Counted from the stretch's first letter, positions 1 through 8,881 are shown. The stretch: DNA of 64,000 nt from Flavobacterium agrisoli (GCF_016522065.1 NZ_JAEHFV010000002.1:372001-436000); one strand, 5' to 3'. Notes: generated by a model from the letters alone, not told the origin. Made by a program: numbers and translations.

Positions 1-190
1 AATCCAACAAACCGGCTGCTTCAAAATGGTCCATTACCCTCGGAATCAAACTTTCGCCCACCACCAATCGGGGAAAATGTGTTTTTTCTACCACCTTAAC
101 TTTCACATTGTTTTGCTGCAAAAAAGCCGCCGAAACACAACCCGAAGGCCCTGCTCCAATTACTAAAACATCAACAAACTCCTTTTGCAT
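1..190 (-). CDS. FAD-dependent oxidoreductase, halogenase/monooxygenase-like (partial, N-terminus)
   Basis: Reading leftward from an ATG at 190, the reverse strand encodes about 63 residues and runs off the window. The start contains a Rossmann dinucleotide-binding motif, VIGAGPSG, near residues 10-17, then FPR and GESL about 30 residues later. That pairing is typical of flavin-dependent halogenases and related NAD(P)/FAD oxidoreductases. The gene diverges from the tyrosine ammonia-lyase gene and shares a 101-bp gap with it, so it is probably part of the flexirubin cluster and may hydroxylate or halogenate the aromatic ring. The halogenase-specific WxWxIP motif would lie outside the window, so halogenase and hydroxylase cannot be told apart here. 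Confidence 0.75.
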   Translation of the reverse strand, partial: MQKEFVDVLVIGAGPSGCVSAAFLQQNNVKVKVVEKTHFPRLVVGESLIPRVMDHFEAAGLLD

Positions 191-196
191 ATATAC

Positions 197-224
197 TTTG
201 TTACTAATTATTACCTTACATTTG
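197..224 (+). promoter_or_regulatory. Candidate Bacteroidota promoter for the aryl-polyene operon
   Basis: TTTG at 197-200 is followed after 16 bases by TACATTTG at 217-224, close to the TTG / TAnnTTTG promoter consensus of Bacteroidota (usual spacer 17-23). It lies about 68 bases before the ammonia-lyase start in a very AT-rich divergent gap. Found by eye; the spacer is one base short of the usual range. Confidence 0.4.
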
Positions 225-291
225 CTTTCATCAAAATAAGTATAATTATTTTAATAAATAAAATTAATTTAGCACAATAAAATTGCTTTAA

Positions 292-1812
292 ATGAGTACC
301 ATTAACGACTATTTAAGTTTACAAGAGTTTGAATCCATCCTTTTTGGAAATCAGAAAGTTTCTTTAAGTGAGCGTGTTTTAGAACGTGTAAATGCCAGTT
401 TTGATTTTTTGAAAAGCTTTTCAGAAAACAAAGTGATTTATGGTGTGAATACGGGTTTTGGACCGATGGCGCAATACCGTATTAAGGATTCCGACCGCAT
501 TCAATTGCAATACAATTTGATTCGAAGCCATTCGTCGGGTACCGGAAAACCACTTTCGGCTAAATGTGTTAAAGCAGCTATTTTGGCACGTCTTAATACT
601 CTTTCGTTAGGAAATTCGGGTGTTCACCCGTCGGTTATTCATTTAATGACAGCGTTAATCAACAAAGACATTACACCCTTAATATTTGAACATGGTGGTG
701 TGGGTGCTAGTGGCGATTTGGTACAACTTTCGCATTTGGCTTTGGTTTTAATTGGCGAAGGCGAAGTTTTTTACAAAGGCGAACGCAGACCTACTAAAGA
801 AGTGTTTGAACTCGAAAACCTACAACCGATTGAAGTAGCCATTAGAGAAGGTTTGGCCTTAATCAACGGGACTTCGGTTATGACGGGAATTGGCGTGGTT
901 AACGTGCACTATGCTCAAAAATTAGTCGATTGGTCGGTAAAATGTTCATGCGCTATTAACGAAATGGTACAAGCTTACGACGATCATTTTTCATCCGAAT
1001 TAAACCAAACCAAACGTCATAATGGGCAGCAAGAAATTGCCGCTAAAATGAGAGAAAACCTCTCCGACAGCACCCTAATTCGCAAGAGAGAAGACCATTT
1101 ATATACAGGCGAAAACAACGAAGATATTTTTAAAGAAAAAGTACAAGAATATTATTCGTTACGCTGTGTACCGCAAATTTTAGGTCCGGTTTGGGACACC
1201 ATACAAAACGTTAGCACGGTTTTAGAAAACGAATTCAACTCGGCCAACGACAATCCGATTATCGATGTTAAAAACCAACACGTGTATCACGGAGGTAATT
1301 TTCATGGCGATTATATTTCGTTAGAAATGGACAAACTAAAAATAGTCGTAACCAAATTAACCATGTTAGCCGAACGGCAATTGAATTATTTGTTGAATGC
1401 GAAAATCAACGAACTTTTTCCGCCGTTTGTTAATTTAGGAACATTGGGTTTTAACTTCGGAATGCAAGGGGTGCAATTTACAGCTACTTCGACTACCGCC
1501 GAAAACCAAATGTTATCCAACCCGATGTACGTGCACAGTATCCCAAATAACAATGACAACCAAGACATTGTAAGTATGGGAACCAATTCGGCCGTAATTA
1601 CTTCTAAAGTAATCGAAAATGCCTTCGAAGTTTTGGCTATCGAAATGATTACTATTGTGCAGGCCATTGATTATTTAGAACAAAAAGACAAAATATCCTC
1701 GGTGACCCAAAAATGGTATGCCGATATCCGCACAATTATTCCAACGTTTAAAGAAGATCAGGTTATGTATCCTTTTGTTCAAAATGTAAAAGATTATTTG
1801 ATTGAAAATTAA
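292..1812 (+). CDS. Tyrosine ammonia-lyase (HAL/PAL/TAL family)
   Basis: This cytoplasmic lyase removes ammonia from L-tyrosine to give 4-coumarate, the starter unit of flexirubin. The 506-residue length equals that of the characterised F. johnsoniae enzyme, and long stretches match what I recall of that protein. The MIO-forming triad Ala139-Ser140-Gly141 lies within GGVGASGDLV, so the self-made electrophilic cofactor should form. His80, in RSHSSG, corresponds to the histidine that selects tyrosine over phenylalanine in bacterial enzymes. The NDNPI and QDIVSMG motifs are present. It is the first rightward gene of the cluster, and the PaaK-type ligase at 29,957 is the likely next user of its product. 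Histidine ammonia-lyase is the alternative, but His80 and the context argue against it. Confidence 0.95.
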   Translation: MSTINDYLSLQEFESILFGNQKVSLSERVLERVNASFDFLKSFSENKVIYGVNTGFGPMAQYRIKDSDRIQLQYNLIRSHSSGTGKPLSAKCVKAAILARLNTLSLGNSGVHPSVIHLMTALINKDITPLIFEHGGVGASGDLVQLSHLALVLIGEGEVFYKGERRPTKEVFELENLQPIEVAIREGLALINGTSVMTGIGVVNVHYAQKLVDWSVKCSCAINEMVQAYDDHFSSELNQTKRHNGQQEIAAKMRENLSDSTLIRKREDHLYTGENNEDIFKEKVQEYYSLRCVPQILGPVWDTIQNVSTVLENEFNSANDNPIIDVKNQHVYHGGNFHGDYISLEMDKLKIVVTKLTMLAERQLNYLLNAKINELFPPFVNLGTLGFNFGMQGVQFTATSTTAENQMLSNPMYVHSIPNNNDNQDIVSMGTNSAVITSKVIENAFEVLAIEMITIVQAIDYLEQKDKISSVTQKWYADIRTIIPTFKEDQVMYPFVQNVKDYLIEN

Positions 1813-1842
1813 TTTTATAGTATTGATTAATTTCTAATTGAT

Positions 1843-2538
1843 ATGAGAAAAGCTTTTTTCGCACTTTTATTAGCCATACAATTTGGGACTGCTCAAGAAT
1901 TAGCTCTAGTTCGAAAAGATGGAAAACTTGGATACATTTCAAAAGAAGGTACTTTTGCAATTGCGCCCAAGTTCGAGGCAGCGAAAAATTTTTCAGAAGG
2001 CTTGGCGGCTGTAGAAGAAAATGGGAAGTGGGGATTTATAGACAGAAAAGGAAATTGGATTATTCCAGCCATTTTTGATGATATAAAGCATTTTAATAGC
2101 GGTATTTGTATTGTATCCAAAGACAAAAACTGGGTATACATCAATATGAAGGGAGAAGTACTAAAAGCCCCTGATTCAGACAAATTGTATCATTTTGAAG
2201 ACGGTATTGCTTTCATAAAAAAAGACAAAAAAGTGGGAATTATCAACACCAAGATGGAAATTGTTGTACCACCAAAATACGACATCATCCGGTCTTTTAA
2301 AAATGGTTTTGCTAGAGTAAAAGAGAACGAAAAATGGGGAATTATCAATACCGCAGGAGCAATTATTATACCAACAGAATACGACGACGTTGGGCGTTAT
2401 AACAATAATACGGGTTGGGTAAAAAAAGGAGATACCTTTGGATTGGTAAATGATGGCAAATTTATTCCTGTTGAAGGAGCGGAAAAGATTTGGGACTTTG
2501 AAACAGAAGATCTTAGCACTGAAAAAGAAGATAATTAA
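1843..2538 (+). CDS. Secreted WG-repeat protein
   Basis: This 231-residue protein has a signal peptide (residues 1 to about 17, ending near TAQE) followed by about five WG/KWG repeats such as KLGYIS, KWGFID, NWVYIN, KVGIIN and KWGIIN, each with the IIPxxFD / VPPKYD type of linker. WG repeats are predicted to fold as beta-rich modules of unknown ligand; the protein should be periplasmic or at the surface. It starts 30 bases after the ammonia-lyase stop and before the ketoreductase, so it may be cotranscribed with pigment genes, but no catalytic role is evident. It could be an unrelated passenger. Confidence 0.85.
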   Translation: MRKAFFALLLAIQFGTAQELALVRKDGKLGYISKEGTFAIAPKFEAAKNFSEGLAAVEENGKWGFIDRKGNWIIPAIFDDIKHFNSGICIVSKDKNWVYINMKGEVLKAPDSDKLYHFEDGIAFIKKDKKVGIINTKMEIVVPPKYDIIRSFKNGFARVKENEKWGIINTAGAIIIPTEYDDVGRYNNNTGWVKKGDTFGLVNDGKFIPVEGAEKIWDFETEDLSTEKEDN

Positions 2539-2688
2539 TTTTAAAGAAGTAAAAAACTAGGGATGTCAGTTCAAAATTTGATAGCATTAAGTTGTTTTAT
2601 AAAAGTCTGTACTAAGCCCTAGTAAATGACTCTTAAAATCAATGATTAGACGATGCTAAATTATTTCAAAAAACAACAAAATATAAGT

Positions 2689-3420
2689 ATGAAGTGCGTA
2701 TTAGTAACAGGAGGGTCTAGAGGAATTGGGAGCGCCATTTGCAAAAAATTGGCTCTTGAATCTGACTATCATATCCTGATTAATTATCATTCTAACCAAA
2801 CCGCCGCCGAAGCAACTTTGCAAGAAATTCAACAAGCGGGTGCAACTGGCGAAATTTTACGTTTTGATGTGGCCAATTGGGAAGAAACACAAACGGTTTT
2901 AACCCAATGGCAAGAAGCAAATCCGGATGCATTAGTAGAAGCCATTGTGAACAACGCCGGCATTACCAAAGACGGTTTGTTTATGTGGATGACACCTCAA
3001 GATTGGAATGGCGTGATGAACACCAGCATAAACGGTTTTTTTAATGTTACCCAGTTTTTTATTCAAAAAATGTTACGTAATAAATACGGTCGTATTGTAA
3101 ATATCGTTTCGGTTTCGGGTGTCAAAGGCACTGCTGGACAAACCAATTATTCGGCTGCCAAAGGAGCTATCGTGGCTGCTACAAAAGCCTTGGCTCAGGA
3201 AGTAGCCAAACGAAATATTACTGTAAATGCTGTTGCTCCCGGATTTATCAAAACCGATATGACTAGCGAATTAGACGAAAAAGAGTTACTAAAATTAATC
3301 CCGGTAAACCGCTTTGGAGAAGCAGAAGAAGTAGCCGATTTAGTGAGTTTTCTACTTTCAAAAAAAGCAAGTTACATTACAGGAGAAATTATCAACATTA
3401 ACGGAGGAATCTATTCTTAA
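2689..3420 (+). CDS. 3-oxoacyl-ACP reductase, FabG-like SDR (aryl-polyene ketoreductase)
   Basis: This NADPH-dependent reductase should convert 3-ketoacyl-ACP to 3-hydroxyacyl-ACP during polyene extension. The sequence shows TGGSRGIG near the N-terminus, NNAG in the middle, a catalytic serine in VSVSG, YSAAK (YxxxK), and NGG near the C-terminus. The chosen start gives 243 residues and begins MKCVLVTGG, as FabG homologues do. An in-frame ATG at 2653 would add 12 residues with no family support. It is followed 20 bases later by a ketosynthase and an ACP, matching the ApeQ position in aryl-polyene loci. Housekeeping fatty-acid FabG is the alternative, but the context favours the pigment. Confidence 0.9.
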   Translation: MKCVLVTGGSRGIGSAICKKLALESDYHILINYHSNQTAAEATLQEIQQAGATGEILRFDVANWEETQTVLTQWQEANPDALVEAIVNNAGITKDGLFMWMTPQDWNGVMNTSINGFFNVTQFFIQKMLRNKYGRIVNIVSVSGVKGTAGQTNYSAAKGAIVAATKALAQEVAKRNITVNAVAPGFIKTDMTSELDEKELLKLIPVNRFGEAEEVADLVSFLLSKKASYITGEIININGGIYS

Positions 3421-3440
3421 AAAATTACTTTAAAAAGACG

Positions 3441-4664
3441 ATGAACAGAAGAGTTGTAATTACCGGAATGGGAATTTATTCTTGTATCGGAACTTCTTTA
3501 AACGAAGTAAAAGAATCGTTATACAACGGAAAATCGGGCATTCAATTTGACGCCGAACGCAAAGCTTTTGGATTTCAATCGGCTTTAACCGGAATGGTAC
3601 CTAAACCCGATTTGAAAAATTTATTAACTCGAAGACAACGCATTAGCATGGGCGAAGAAACCGAGTACGCCTATATGGCCACTATCGAAGCCATGCAACA
3701 TGCCGGAATTGATGCCGCTTTTTTTGAAAACAACGAAGTAGGCATTATGTACGGAAACGACAGCGTTTCTAAAGCCATTATTGAAGCAACGGATATTGTT
3801 CGCGAAAAAAAAGACACTGCTTTAATTGGTTCGGGTGCCATTTTCAAATCGATGAATTCGACCGTTACCATGAACCTTTCGACCATTTTTAAACTGAAAG
3901 GCATCAATTTGACCGTAAGTGCAGCTTGCGCCAGCGGATCACATGCCATTGGTTTGGCTTATTTTTTAATTAAAGGCGGCTTTCAGGACATGATTATCAC
4001 AGGTGGCGCACAGGAAATTAACCCTTATGCCATGAGCAGTTTTGACGGATTAGGCGTTTTTTCGAACCACGAAAACGAACCCCAAAAAGCCTCAAGACCT
4101 TTTGATAAAGACCGCGACGGACTTATACCAAGTGGCGGAGGTGCTACATTAATTTTAGAAAGTTACGATTCGGCCGTGGCTCGTGGGGCTACTATTTTGG
4201 CCGAAATTTCGGGTTACGGATTTTCCTCTAACGGAGGTCATATTTCAACACCAAATGTTGAAGGTCCCGCTACCGCCATGCAACGTGCTTTAGACGATGC
4301 CCAATTGCAAGCAGCCGATATTGTCTATATTAATGCGCATGCAACCTCAACACCAGTGGGCGATGCCAACGAAGCCAAAGCCATTTTTGAGATTTTTGGC
4401 GAAAGCAACCCTTATGTTAGTTCGACCAAATCGATGACCGGACACGAATGCTGGATGGCGGGGGCCAGCGAAATAATTTATTCCATTTTGATGATGCAAA
4501 ACGACTTTATTGCACCAAATATTAATCTAAATACTACAGACGAAGACTCGGCCAAATTAAATTTAGTTAAAACTACCTTAAATAAAAAATTTGATATATT
4601 TTTGTCCAATTCCTTCGGATTTGGAGGTACCAACTCGGCATTGGTAGTTAAAAAGTTTAAATAA
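3441..4664 (+). CDS. Beta-ketoacyl-ACP synthase (FabF-like KS)
   Basis: This 407-residue condensing enzyme elongates ACP-bound chains with malonyl-ACP. The catalytic Cys163 is in SAACASG, the first histidine is in NAHATSTPVGD, and the second is in MTGHECWMAGASE, so the Cys-His-His triad is intact. The C-terminal FGFGGTN glycine loop is present. The stretch after the second histidine (GHECWMAGASE) differs from the common GHTLGAAG. It sits between the ketoreductase and an ACP gene only 3 bases downstream, resembling the KS-ACP pair of aryl-polyene and dialkylresorcinol clusters. Confidence 0.92.
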   Translation: MNRRVVITGMGIYSCIGTSLNEVKESLYNGKSGIQFDAERKAFGFQSALTGMVPKPDLKNLLTRRQRISMGEETEYAYMATIEAMQHAGIDAAFFENNEVGIMYGNDSVSKAIIEATDIVREKKDTALIGSGAIFKSMNSTVTMNLSTIFKLKGINLTVSAACASGSHAIGLAYFLIKGGFQDMIITGGAQEINPYAMSSFDGLGVFSNHENEPQKASRPFDKDRDGLIPSGGGATLILESYDSAVARGATILAEISGYGFSSNGGHISTPNVEGPATAMQRALDDAQLQAADIVYINAHATSTPVGDANEAKAIFEIFGESNPYVSSTKSMTGHECWMAGASEIIYSILMMQNDFIAPNINLNTTDEDSAKLNLVKTTLNKKFDIFLSNSFGFGGTNSALVVKKFK

Positions 4665-4667
4665 AAA

Positions 4668-4922
4668 ATGAATAAAGAAGTAATCATACAAAAAATCAAT
4701 GGTTTTTTGATTGAAGAGTTTGAGGTTGATGGTGATGATATTCATCCAAATGCGAATTTAAAAGATACCTTAGGGCTAGATAGTTTGGATTATGTAGATT
4801 TAGTGGTTTCTATTGAATCTAATTTTGGAGTTAAATTAGTCGAAGCCGATTTTGCTGGCATTGCTAGTTTTGACGATTTTTATAATTTAATTGACCAAAA
4901 ATTAGCCGCAAAAAAAGCATAA
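4668..4922 (+). CDS. Acyl carrier protein
   Basis: This is an 84-residue acidic carrier protein. The phosphopantetheine attachment serine is Ser39 in LGLDSLDYVDLV, the canonical DSL site at the start of helix 2. It starts 3 bases after the ketosynthase and its stop overlaps the next start by one base (TAATG), so synthesis is probably coupled. It could carry the polyene chain or serve as the DarC-type carrier for dialkylresorcinol synthesis; the sequence alone does not decide. Confidence 0.93.
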   Translation: MNKEVIIQKINGFLIEEFEVDGDDIHPNANLKDTLGLDSLDYVDLVVSIESNFGVKLVEADFAGIASFDDFYNLIDQKLAAKKA

Positions 4923-5812
4923 TGAGTCAATGGGATGGCAAATCTAAAGGCACCGTTCTTGGCTATCAAATTTTTGTGTTTCTAATCAAAAATGCCGGAA
5001 TTTCTTTTGCGTACTGTCTTTTGTACTTTGTCGCTTTTTATTATTTCCTATTTCTAAAAAAGAGCAATCGCGCTATATTTTACTATTTCCGAAAAAGAAA
5101 AAAATTCTCGTATTTTAAATCCAAACAAATGGTTTACAAAAGTTATTTTACTTTTGGCCAAACCATTATAGACAAAGTGGCTATTAACGCGGGTTTACGA
5201 AACAAATTTACTTACGAATTTGATGGCATTACCGTTTTAAAAAACCTGCTTGCCGAAAAAAAAGGAGGTATTTTAATTAGTGCTCATGTGGGTAATTTTG
5301 AAATTGCCGAACACTTTTTGGCCGATATAGACCCTACTTTTCAAATCAATTTGGTTACTTCCGATTTAGAACATTCGGCCATAAAAAAATATTTAGAGGG
5401 GGTTACACAAAAATCGACCGTTAAGTTCATCATCATTAAAGACGACTTATCGCATATTTTCGAAATCAATGCGGCTTTGGCCAAAAACGAATTGGTTTGT
5501 TTTACCGGCGACCGTTATTTTGAAGGGACAAAATCGCTGAAAGCATCGTTTTTAGGAAAAGAAGCTCATTTTCCGGCTGGCCCCTTTTTAATTGCTTCCC
5601 GATTAAAAGTGCCAGTTGTTTTTGTGTATGTAATAAAAGAGCCCAAACTGCATTATCATTTGTATGCCCGAACAACCGAAACAAAACACCGAGACGAACA
5701 GGCTCTTTTACAAGCTTATACTGAAAGTGTTAGCCAAATTCTTTCGCGATACCCGTTGCAATGGTTCAATTATTTTGATTTTTGGAAAAACAACAATTCG
5801 GAAAAATGCTAG
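4922..5812 (+). CDS. LpxL/HtrB-type lysophospholipid acyltransferase
   Basis: This 296-residue membrane-associated protein belongs to the lipid A late acyltransferase superfamily. A hydrophobic anchor lies near residues 25-46. The HX4D/E catalytic motif appears as His122-V-G-N-F-Glu127, and a TGDRYFEG block follows in the second half. Such enzymes move an acyl chain from ACP to a lipid hydroxyl. In this cluster it could join the aryl-polyene acid to the dialkylresorcinol, or attach it to a lipid. It is coupled to the ACP by a one-base overlap, suggesting that the ACP is its donor. Confidence 0.88.
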   Translation: MSQWDGKSKGTVLGYQIFVFLIKNAGISFAYCLLYFVAFYYFLFLKKSNRAIFYYFRKRKKFSYFKSKQMVYKSYFTFGQTIIDKVAINAGLRNKFTYEFDGITVLKNLLAEKKGGILISAHVGNFEIAEHFLADIDPTFQINLVTSDLEHSAIKKYLEGVTQKSTVKFIIIKDDLSHIFEINAALAKNELVCFTGDRYFEGTKSLKASFLGKEAHFPAGPFLIASRLKVPVVFVYVIKEPKLHYHLYARTTETKHRDEQALLQAYTESVSQILSRYPLQWFNYFDFWKNNNSEKC

Positions 5813-5841
5813 TTTGCATTAGCGTAAAATGAATATATTTG
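5813..5841 (+). promoter_or_regulatory. Strong-match Bacteroidota promoter ahead of darA-darB
   Basis: TTTG at 5813-5816 starts one base after the acyltransferase stop codon. Exactly 17 bases later TATATTTG at 5834-5841 fits the -7 consensus TAnnTTTG, so both elements and the spacing agree. It would start transcription about 60 bases before darA and gives the dialkylresorcinol genes a supply separate from the upstream operon. Confidence 0.6.
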
Positions 5842-5908
5842 ATTCGATTGAATTTCTATTTTCGTTTTTAAAACTGCGAATTTACCAAATAACCAAAAGA
5901 ACCGCTCC

Positions 5909-6811
5909 ATGAAGCATGTTTTAGTAATTTATTATTCTCAGTCAGGGCAGTTGCAAACTATTGCACAAAACTTGGCCCTTCCTTTTGTAGAATCTGCCGA
6001 TATTAACGTTCATTTTCATCAAATAAAAACACAAAAAGCATTTCCTTTTCCCTGGAATAAAACCACTTTTTTTGATGCTTTTCCGGAATCATTTTTACAG
6101 ATTCCGACCGAATTAGAACCAATGCACGAAGCACTTAGCCAAATGAGATTTGATTTAATTCTTTTTCATTATCAAGTTTGGTATTTATCGCCTTCTATCC
6201 CCATTAATTCATTTTTAAAAAGCGAATCTGCTCAAAAAATAATGAAAAACACGCCGGTAGTCACCATTAACGGTTCGCGTAACATGTGGATTTTGGCTCA
6301 AGAAAAAATAAAAGTATTACTAAAAACAAATGGCGCAAAATTAGTCGGAAATATTGCCTTGGTTGACCGAGTGGGCAATTTAATTAGCGTTATTACCATT
6401 GTTCATTGGATGTTTTCGGGAGTCAAAAAACGCTATTTGGGCTTTTTCCCATTGCCAGGTGTTTCGGAAAAAGACATTCAGGAAGCTACTAAATTTGGTT
6501 TTGCCATTCGTACTGCCTTGTTACAAAACAACTTCGAATTGTTACAACCCAAACTCGTTAGTTTAGATGGCGTTCGAATAAGTTCGTATTTGGTAACGGT
6601 AGATAAAACGGCCAATAAAATTTTTAAAAAATGGTCCACCTTTATACATCAGCATCCCAAACAACGAAAACAACTTTTGAAACTATTTTCGGTGTATTTG
6701 TTCTTGGCTATATGGATAATCTCGCCAATAGTCTATATATTGCATCTTATTACCTATCCATTTAAACGAAATAAAATAAAAAAAGAAACTCAATATTATC
6801 AAGGAGTTTAG
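5909..6811 (+). CDS. darA: DarA, dialkylresorcinol condensing enzyme
   Basis: This 300-residue protein starts with a flavodoxin/NAD(P)H-reductase-like segment (VIYYSQSGQL near residues 5-14) and ends with one or two hydrophobic helices near residues 260-285. Together with DarB it makes 2,5-dialkyl-cyclohexane-1,3-diones and dialkylresorcinols by joining two fatty-acyl-derived units. The pair with a KAS III-like gene 19 bases downstream is diagnostic. The 96-bp upstream gap carries a promoter, the only clear internal one in the left half of the cluster. The resorcinol would be esterified with the aryl-polyene acid to give flexirubin. Confidence 0.92.
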   Translation: MKHVLVIYYSQSGQLQTIAQNLALPFVESADINVHFHQIKTQKAFPFPWNKTTFFDAFPESFLQIPTELEPMHEALSQMRFDLILFHYQVWYLSPSIPINSFLKSESAQKIMKNTPVVTINGSRNMWILAQEKIKVLLKTNGAKLVGNIALVDRVGNLISVITIVHWMFSGVKKRYLGFFPLPGVSEKDIQEATKFGFAIRTALLQNNFELLQPKLVSLDGVRISSYLVTVDKTANKIFKKWSTFIHQHPKQRKQLLKLFSVYLFLAIWIISPIVYILHLITYPFKRNKIKKETQYYQGV

Positions 6812-6830
6812 TAGAAGCCCAACACATACT

Positions 6831-7964
6831 ATGTTTGACGTATACATTACCAAAGCAGCAAAATACCTACCCAACCAACCCGTTTCGAACGAAGAAATGG
6901 AAACCTATTTGGGCTTGATTAACGATACCGCTTCTAAAGCGCGTCGCATTATTTTGCGAAATAATAAAATTGTGAGTCGCTACTATGCCGTAGATAAAGA
7001 AGGAAATAGCACCCACACCAATGCCGAATTAACCCGCAATGCCATTGCACAATTATTTGATGCCGATTTTAGCGCCCAAGAATTAGAAGTACTTTCGTGC
7101 GGAACTTCATCGCCCGATGTTTTGGTTCCTTCGCATGCCGCCATGGTACACGGTTTGCTCAAAAACAAATCGGTAGAACTGAATTCGTCGATGGGAATTT
7201 GTTGCTCGGGCATGAATGCTTTAAAATACGGCTTTCTTTCTATCAAATCCGGAAATTCTAAAAATGCCATTTGCACTGGGTCTGAAAAAGTTTCAACCCG
7301 ACTCGCTGCTCAAAAATACAACCACGAAATCATCAACTTAAAAAGTCTAGAAGAACAACCTATTATAGCTTTTAAAAAAGATTTTTTACGCTGGATGCTT
7401 TCTGATGGTGCCGGCGCTTTTTTACTAGAAAATCAACCTCGAGGGCCCGTTTCTTTAAAAATTGAATGGATGGAGGCTTTTTCGTATGCTTACGAATTAG
7501 AAGCGTGCATGTATGCCGGAGGTGAAAAATTGGCCAACGGCGACATTAAACCGTGGAATGATTTTTCGCCCGAGCAATGGCTAAACGAATCTATTTTTTC
7601 GGTAAAACAAGATGTGAAATTATTAGACGAATTTATTTTGCCAAAAGGCGTTCAAAGCATGTGCGAAGCGTTAGAAAAACATCAAATTACAGCCGATAAA
7701 ATTGACTATTTTTTACCCCATGTTTCTTCGTACTATTTTGTAAACGGCCTTCAAAAAGGTTTACAAGAAAAAGGAGTAGATATTGCGGAAGAAAAATGGT
7801 TCATGAACTTGTTAACCGTAGGCAATATTGGTTCGGCTTCAATCTACATTGCACTAGAAGAACTCATGAATTCGGGTAAATTAAAAAAAGGCGAACGCAT
7901 TTTGTTAAGTGTACCCGAAAGTGGTCGTTTTTCGTTTGCCTATGCCTATTTAACCGTTTGCTAA
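6831..7964 (+). CDS. darB: DarB, KAS III-like ketosynthase for dialkylresorcinol
   Basis: This 377-residue member of the thiolase fold is related to FabH and OleA. The active-site region is GICCSGMNAL with Cys125 as the likely nucleophile next to Cys124, and a conserved histidine is in LPHVSSYYF. GNIGSAS near the C-terminus matches the KAS III Asn/Gly loop. DarB is known to perform the first, head-to-head type condensation with DarA acting next. Its start lies 19 bases after darA. The tandem cysteines are typical of the DarB branch as I recall it. Confidence 0.93.
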   Translation: MFDVYITKAAKYLPNQPVSNEEMETYLGLINDTASKARRIILRNNKIVSRYYAVDKEGNSTHTNAELTRNAIAQLFDADFSAQELEVLSCGTSSPDVLVPSHAAMVHGLLKNKSVELNSSMGICCSGMNALKYGFLSIKSGNSKNAICTGSEKVSTRLAAQKYNHEIINLKSLEEQPIIAFKKDFLRWMLSDGAGAFLLENQPRGPVSLKIEWMEAFSYAYELEACMYAGGEKLANGDIKPWNDFSPEQWLNESIFSVKQDVKLLDEFILPKGVQSMCEALEKHQITADKIDYFLPHVSSYYFVNGLQKGLQEKGVDIAEEKWFMNLLTVGNIGSASIYIALEELMNSGKLKKGERILLSVPESGRFSFAYAYLTVC

Positions 7965-7974
7965 AACAAATATC

Positions 7975-8397
7975 ATGGTGTTAGATAAAGATAAAGTAGC
8001 CCAATTGATTCCGCAAAAATTTCCTTTCGTAATGGTAGACAGCATGCTGACTTTTTCAGAAACCGAATTGGTAGCAGGTTTTACCATTAATCCTGAGGCT
8101 GTTTTTATTCAAAACGATACCTTTTTAGAAGCCGGTTTAATCGAACACATGGCGCAAACAGTGGCGCTACATACTGGTTATCATTTTTTTTTAAAAAACG
8201 AAAAAGCACCCACAGGTTACATTGGCTCCATCAAACAAATTGATATACAAAAATTGCCAAAAGTACACGACAGCATTCAGTCTAAAATAACCATTTTACA
8301 AGAATTTGCAGGTGTAACTTTAGTCGATATTGTAACCACTTTAAATAATGAAGAAATTGCCAAAGGACAAATGAAAACCGTTTTGGCTAAATCATAA
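7975..8397 (+). CDS. Hotdog-fold 3-hydroxyacyl-ACP dehydratase-like protein
   Basis: This 140-residue hotdog protein resembles the ApeP/FabZ branch, which dehydrates 3-hydroxyacyl-ACP to enoyl-ACP. The N-terminal site reads PQKFPFVMVD where active relatives have PHR, so the expected histidine is replaced by Gln. The central helix FLEAGLIEHMAQT keeps the glutamate. It starts 10 bases after darB and 4 bases before a second, better preserved paralogue. Heterodimers of two hotdog subunits are known for the aryl-polyene ApeI/ApeP pair, so this may be the structural or substrate-guiding half of a pair. Confidence 0.8.
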   Translation: MVLDKDKVAQLIPQKFPFVMVDSMLTFSETELVAGFTINPEAVFIQNDTFLEAGLIEHMAQTVALHTGYHFFLKNEKAPTGYIGSIKQIDIQKLPKVHDSIQSKITILQEFAGVTLVDIVTTLNNEEIAKGQMKTVLAKS

Positions 8398-8401
8398 CAA
8401 A

Positions 8402-8866
8402 ATGGAAACGGCTATCAACATTCAAAATTATTTACCTCACCGAGCACCAATGCTAATGGTGGATTGTATATTAGAATTAGATGTCGAAAGCGTAACAACT
8501 CGTTTTAAAATCAAAAAAGATACGATTTTTGTAACTAAAAACGTTTTTATTGAAGCGGGATTAATAGAAAATGCTGCGCAAACCTGTTCTGCCATTGTAG
8601 GCAAAAAGTATTTTTTTGAAGAAGATGGTACCGAAAACGAGCAGGTGAGTGTAATTGGTTTTATTAGTGCTTTGAAAAAAGTAAAAATCCATTCGCTTCC
8701 AAACGTTAACCAAACCATTACCACTAAAGCGACTTTAGTTTCTAAATTTGTCGGTGACGATTATACTTTGTGCGCGATGAGTTGCACCATTTTTTTAGCC
8801 ACCACTGTGCTTTTAGAATGCGAAATGAATTTGTTTATTCAAAAGACAATTACACCAAAAGTTTGA
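8402..8866 (+). CDS. ApeP-like hotdog dehydratase
   Basis: This 154-residue hotdog protein has the PHRAPMLMVD motif near residues 12-21, whose histidine is catalytic in the ApeP/FabZ-like branch, and FIEAGLIENAAQT in the central helix with the glutamate kept. It probably dehydrates 3-hydroxyacyl-ACP in polyene building. It follows the 140-residue paralogue by 4 bases, which suggests a heteromeric pair. A housekeeping role is unlikely because fatty-acid FabZ uses an HFPG motif that is absent here. Confidence 0.85.
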   Translation: METAINIQNYLPHRAPMLMVDCILELDVESVTTRFKIKKDTIFVTKNVFIEAGLIENAAQTCSAIVGKKYFFEEDGTENEQVSVIGFISALKKVKIHSLPNVNQTITTKATLVSKFVGDDYTLCAMSCTIFLATTVLLECEMNLFIQKTITPKV

Positions 8867-8881
8867 TTTTAATCCGCTATC

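Noticed and set aside
2556..2616. ACTAGGG ... CCCTAGT inverted repeat in the gap before the ketoreductase
   Set aside because: The stem is only 7 bp with a loop of about 50 bases and no T tract, so it is weak as a terminator or operator.
2653..2688. Upstream ATG at 2,653 for the ketoreductase
   Set aside because: FabG-type proteins begin directly before the TGxxxGIG motif; the extra residues LNYFKKQQNIS have no family support.
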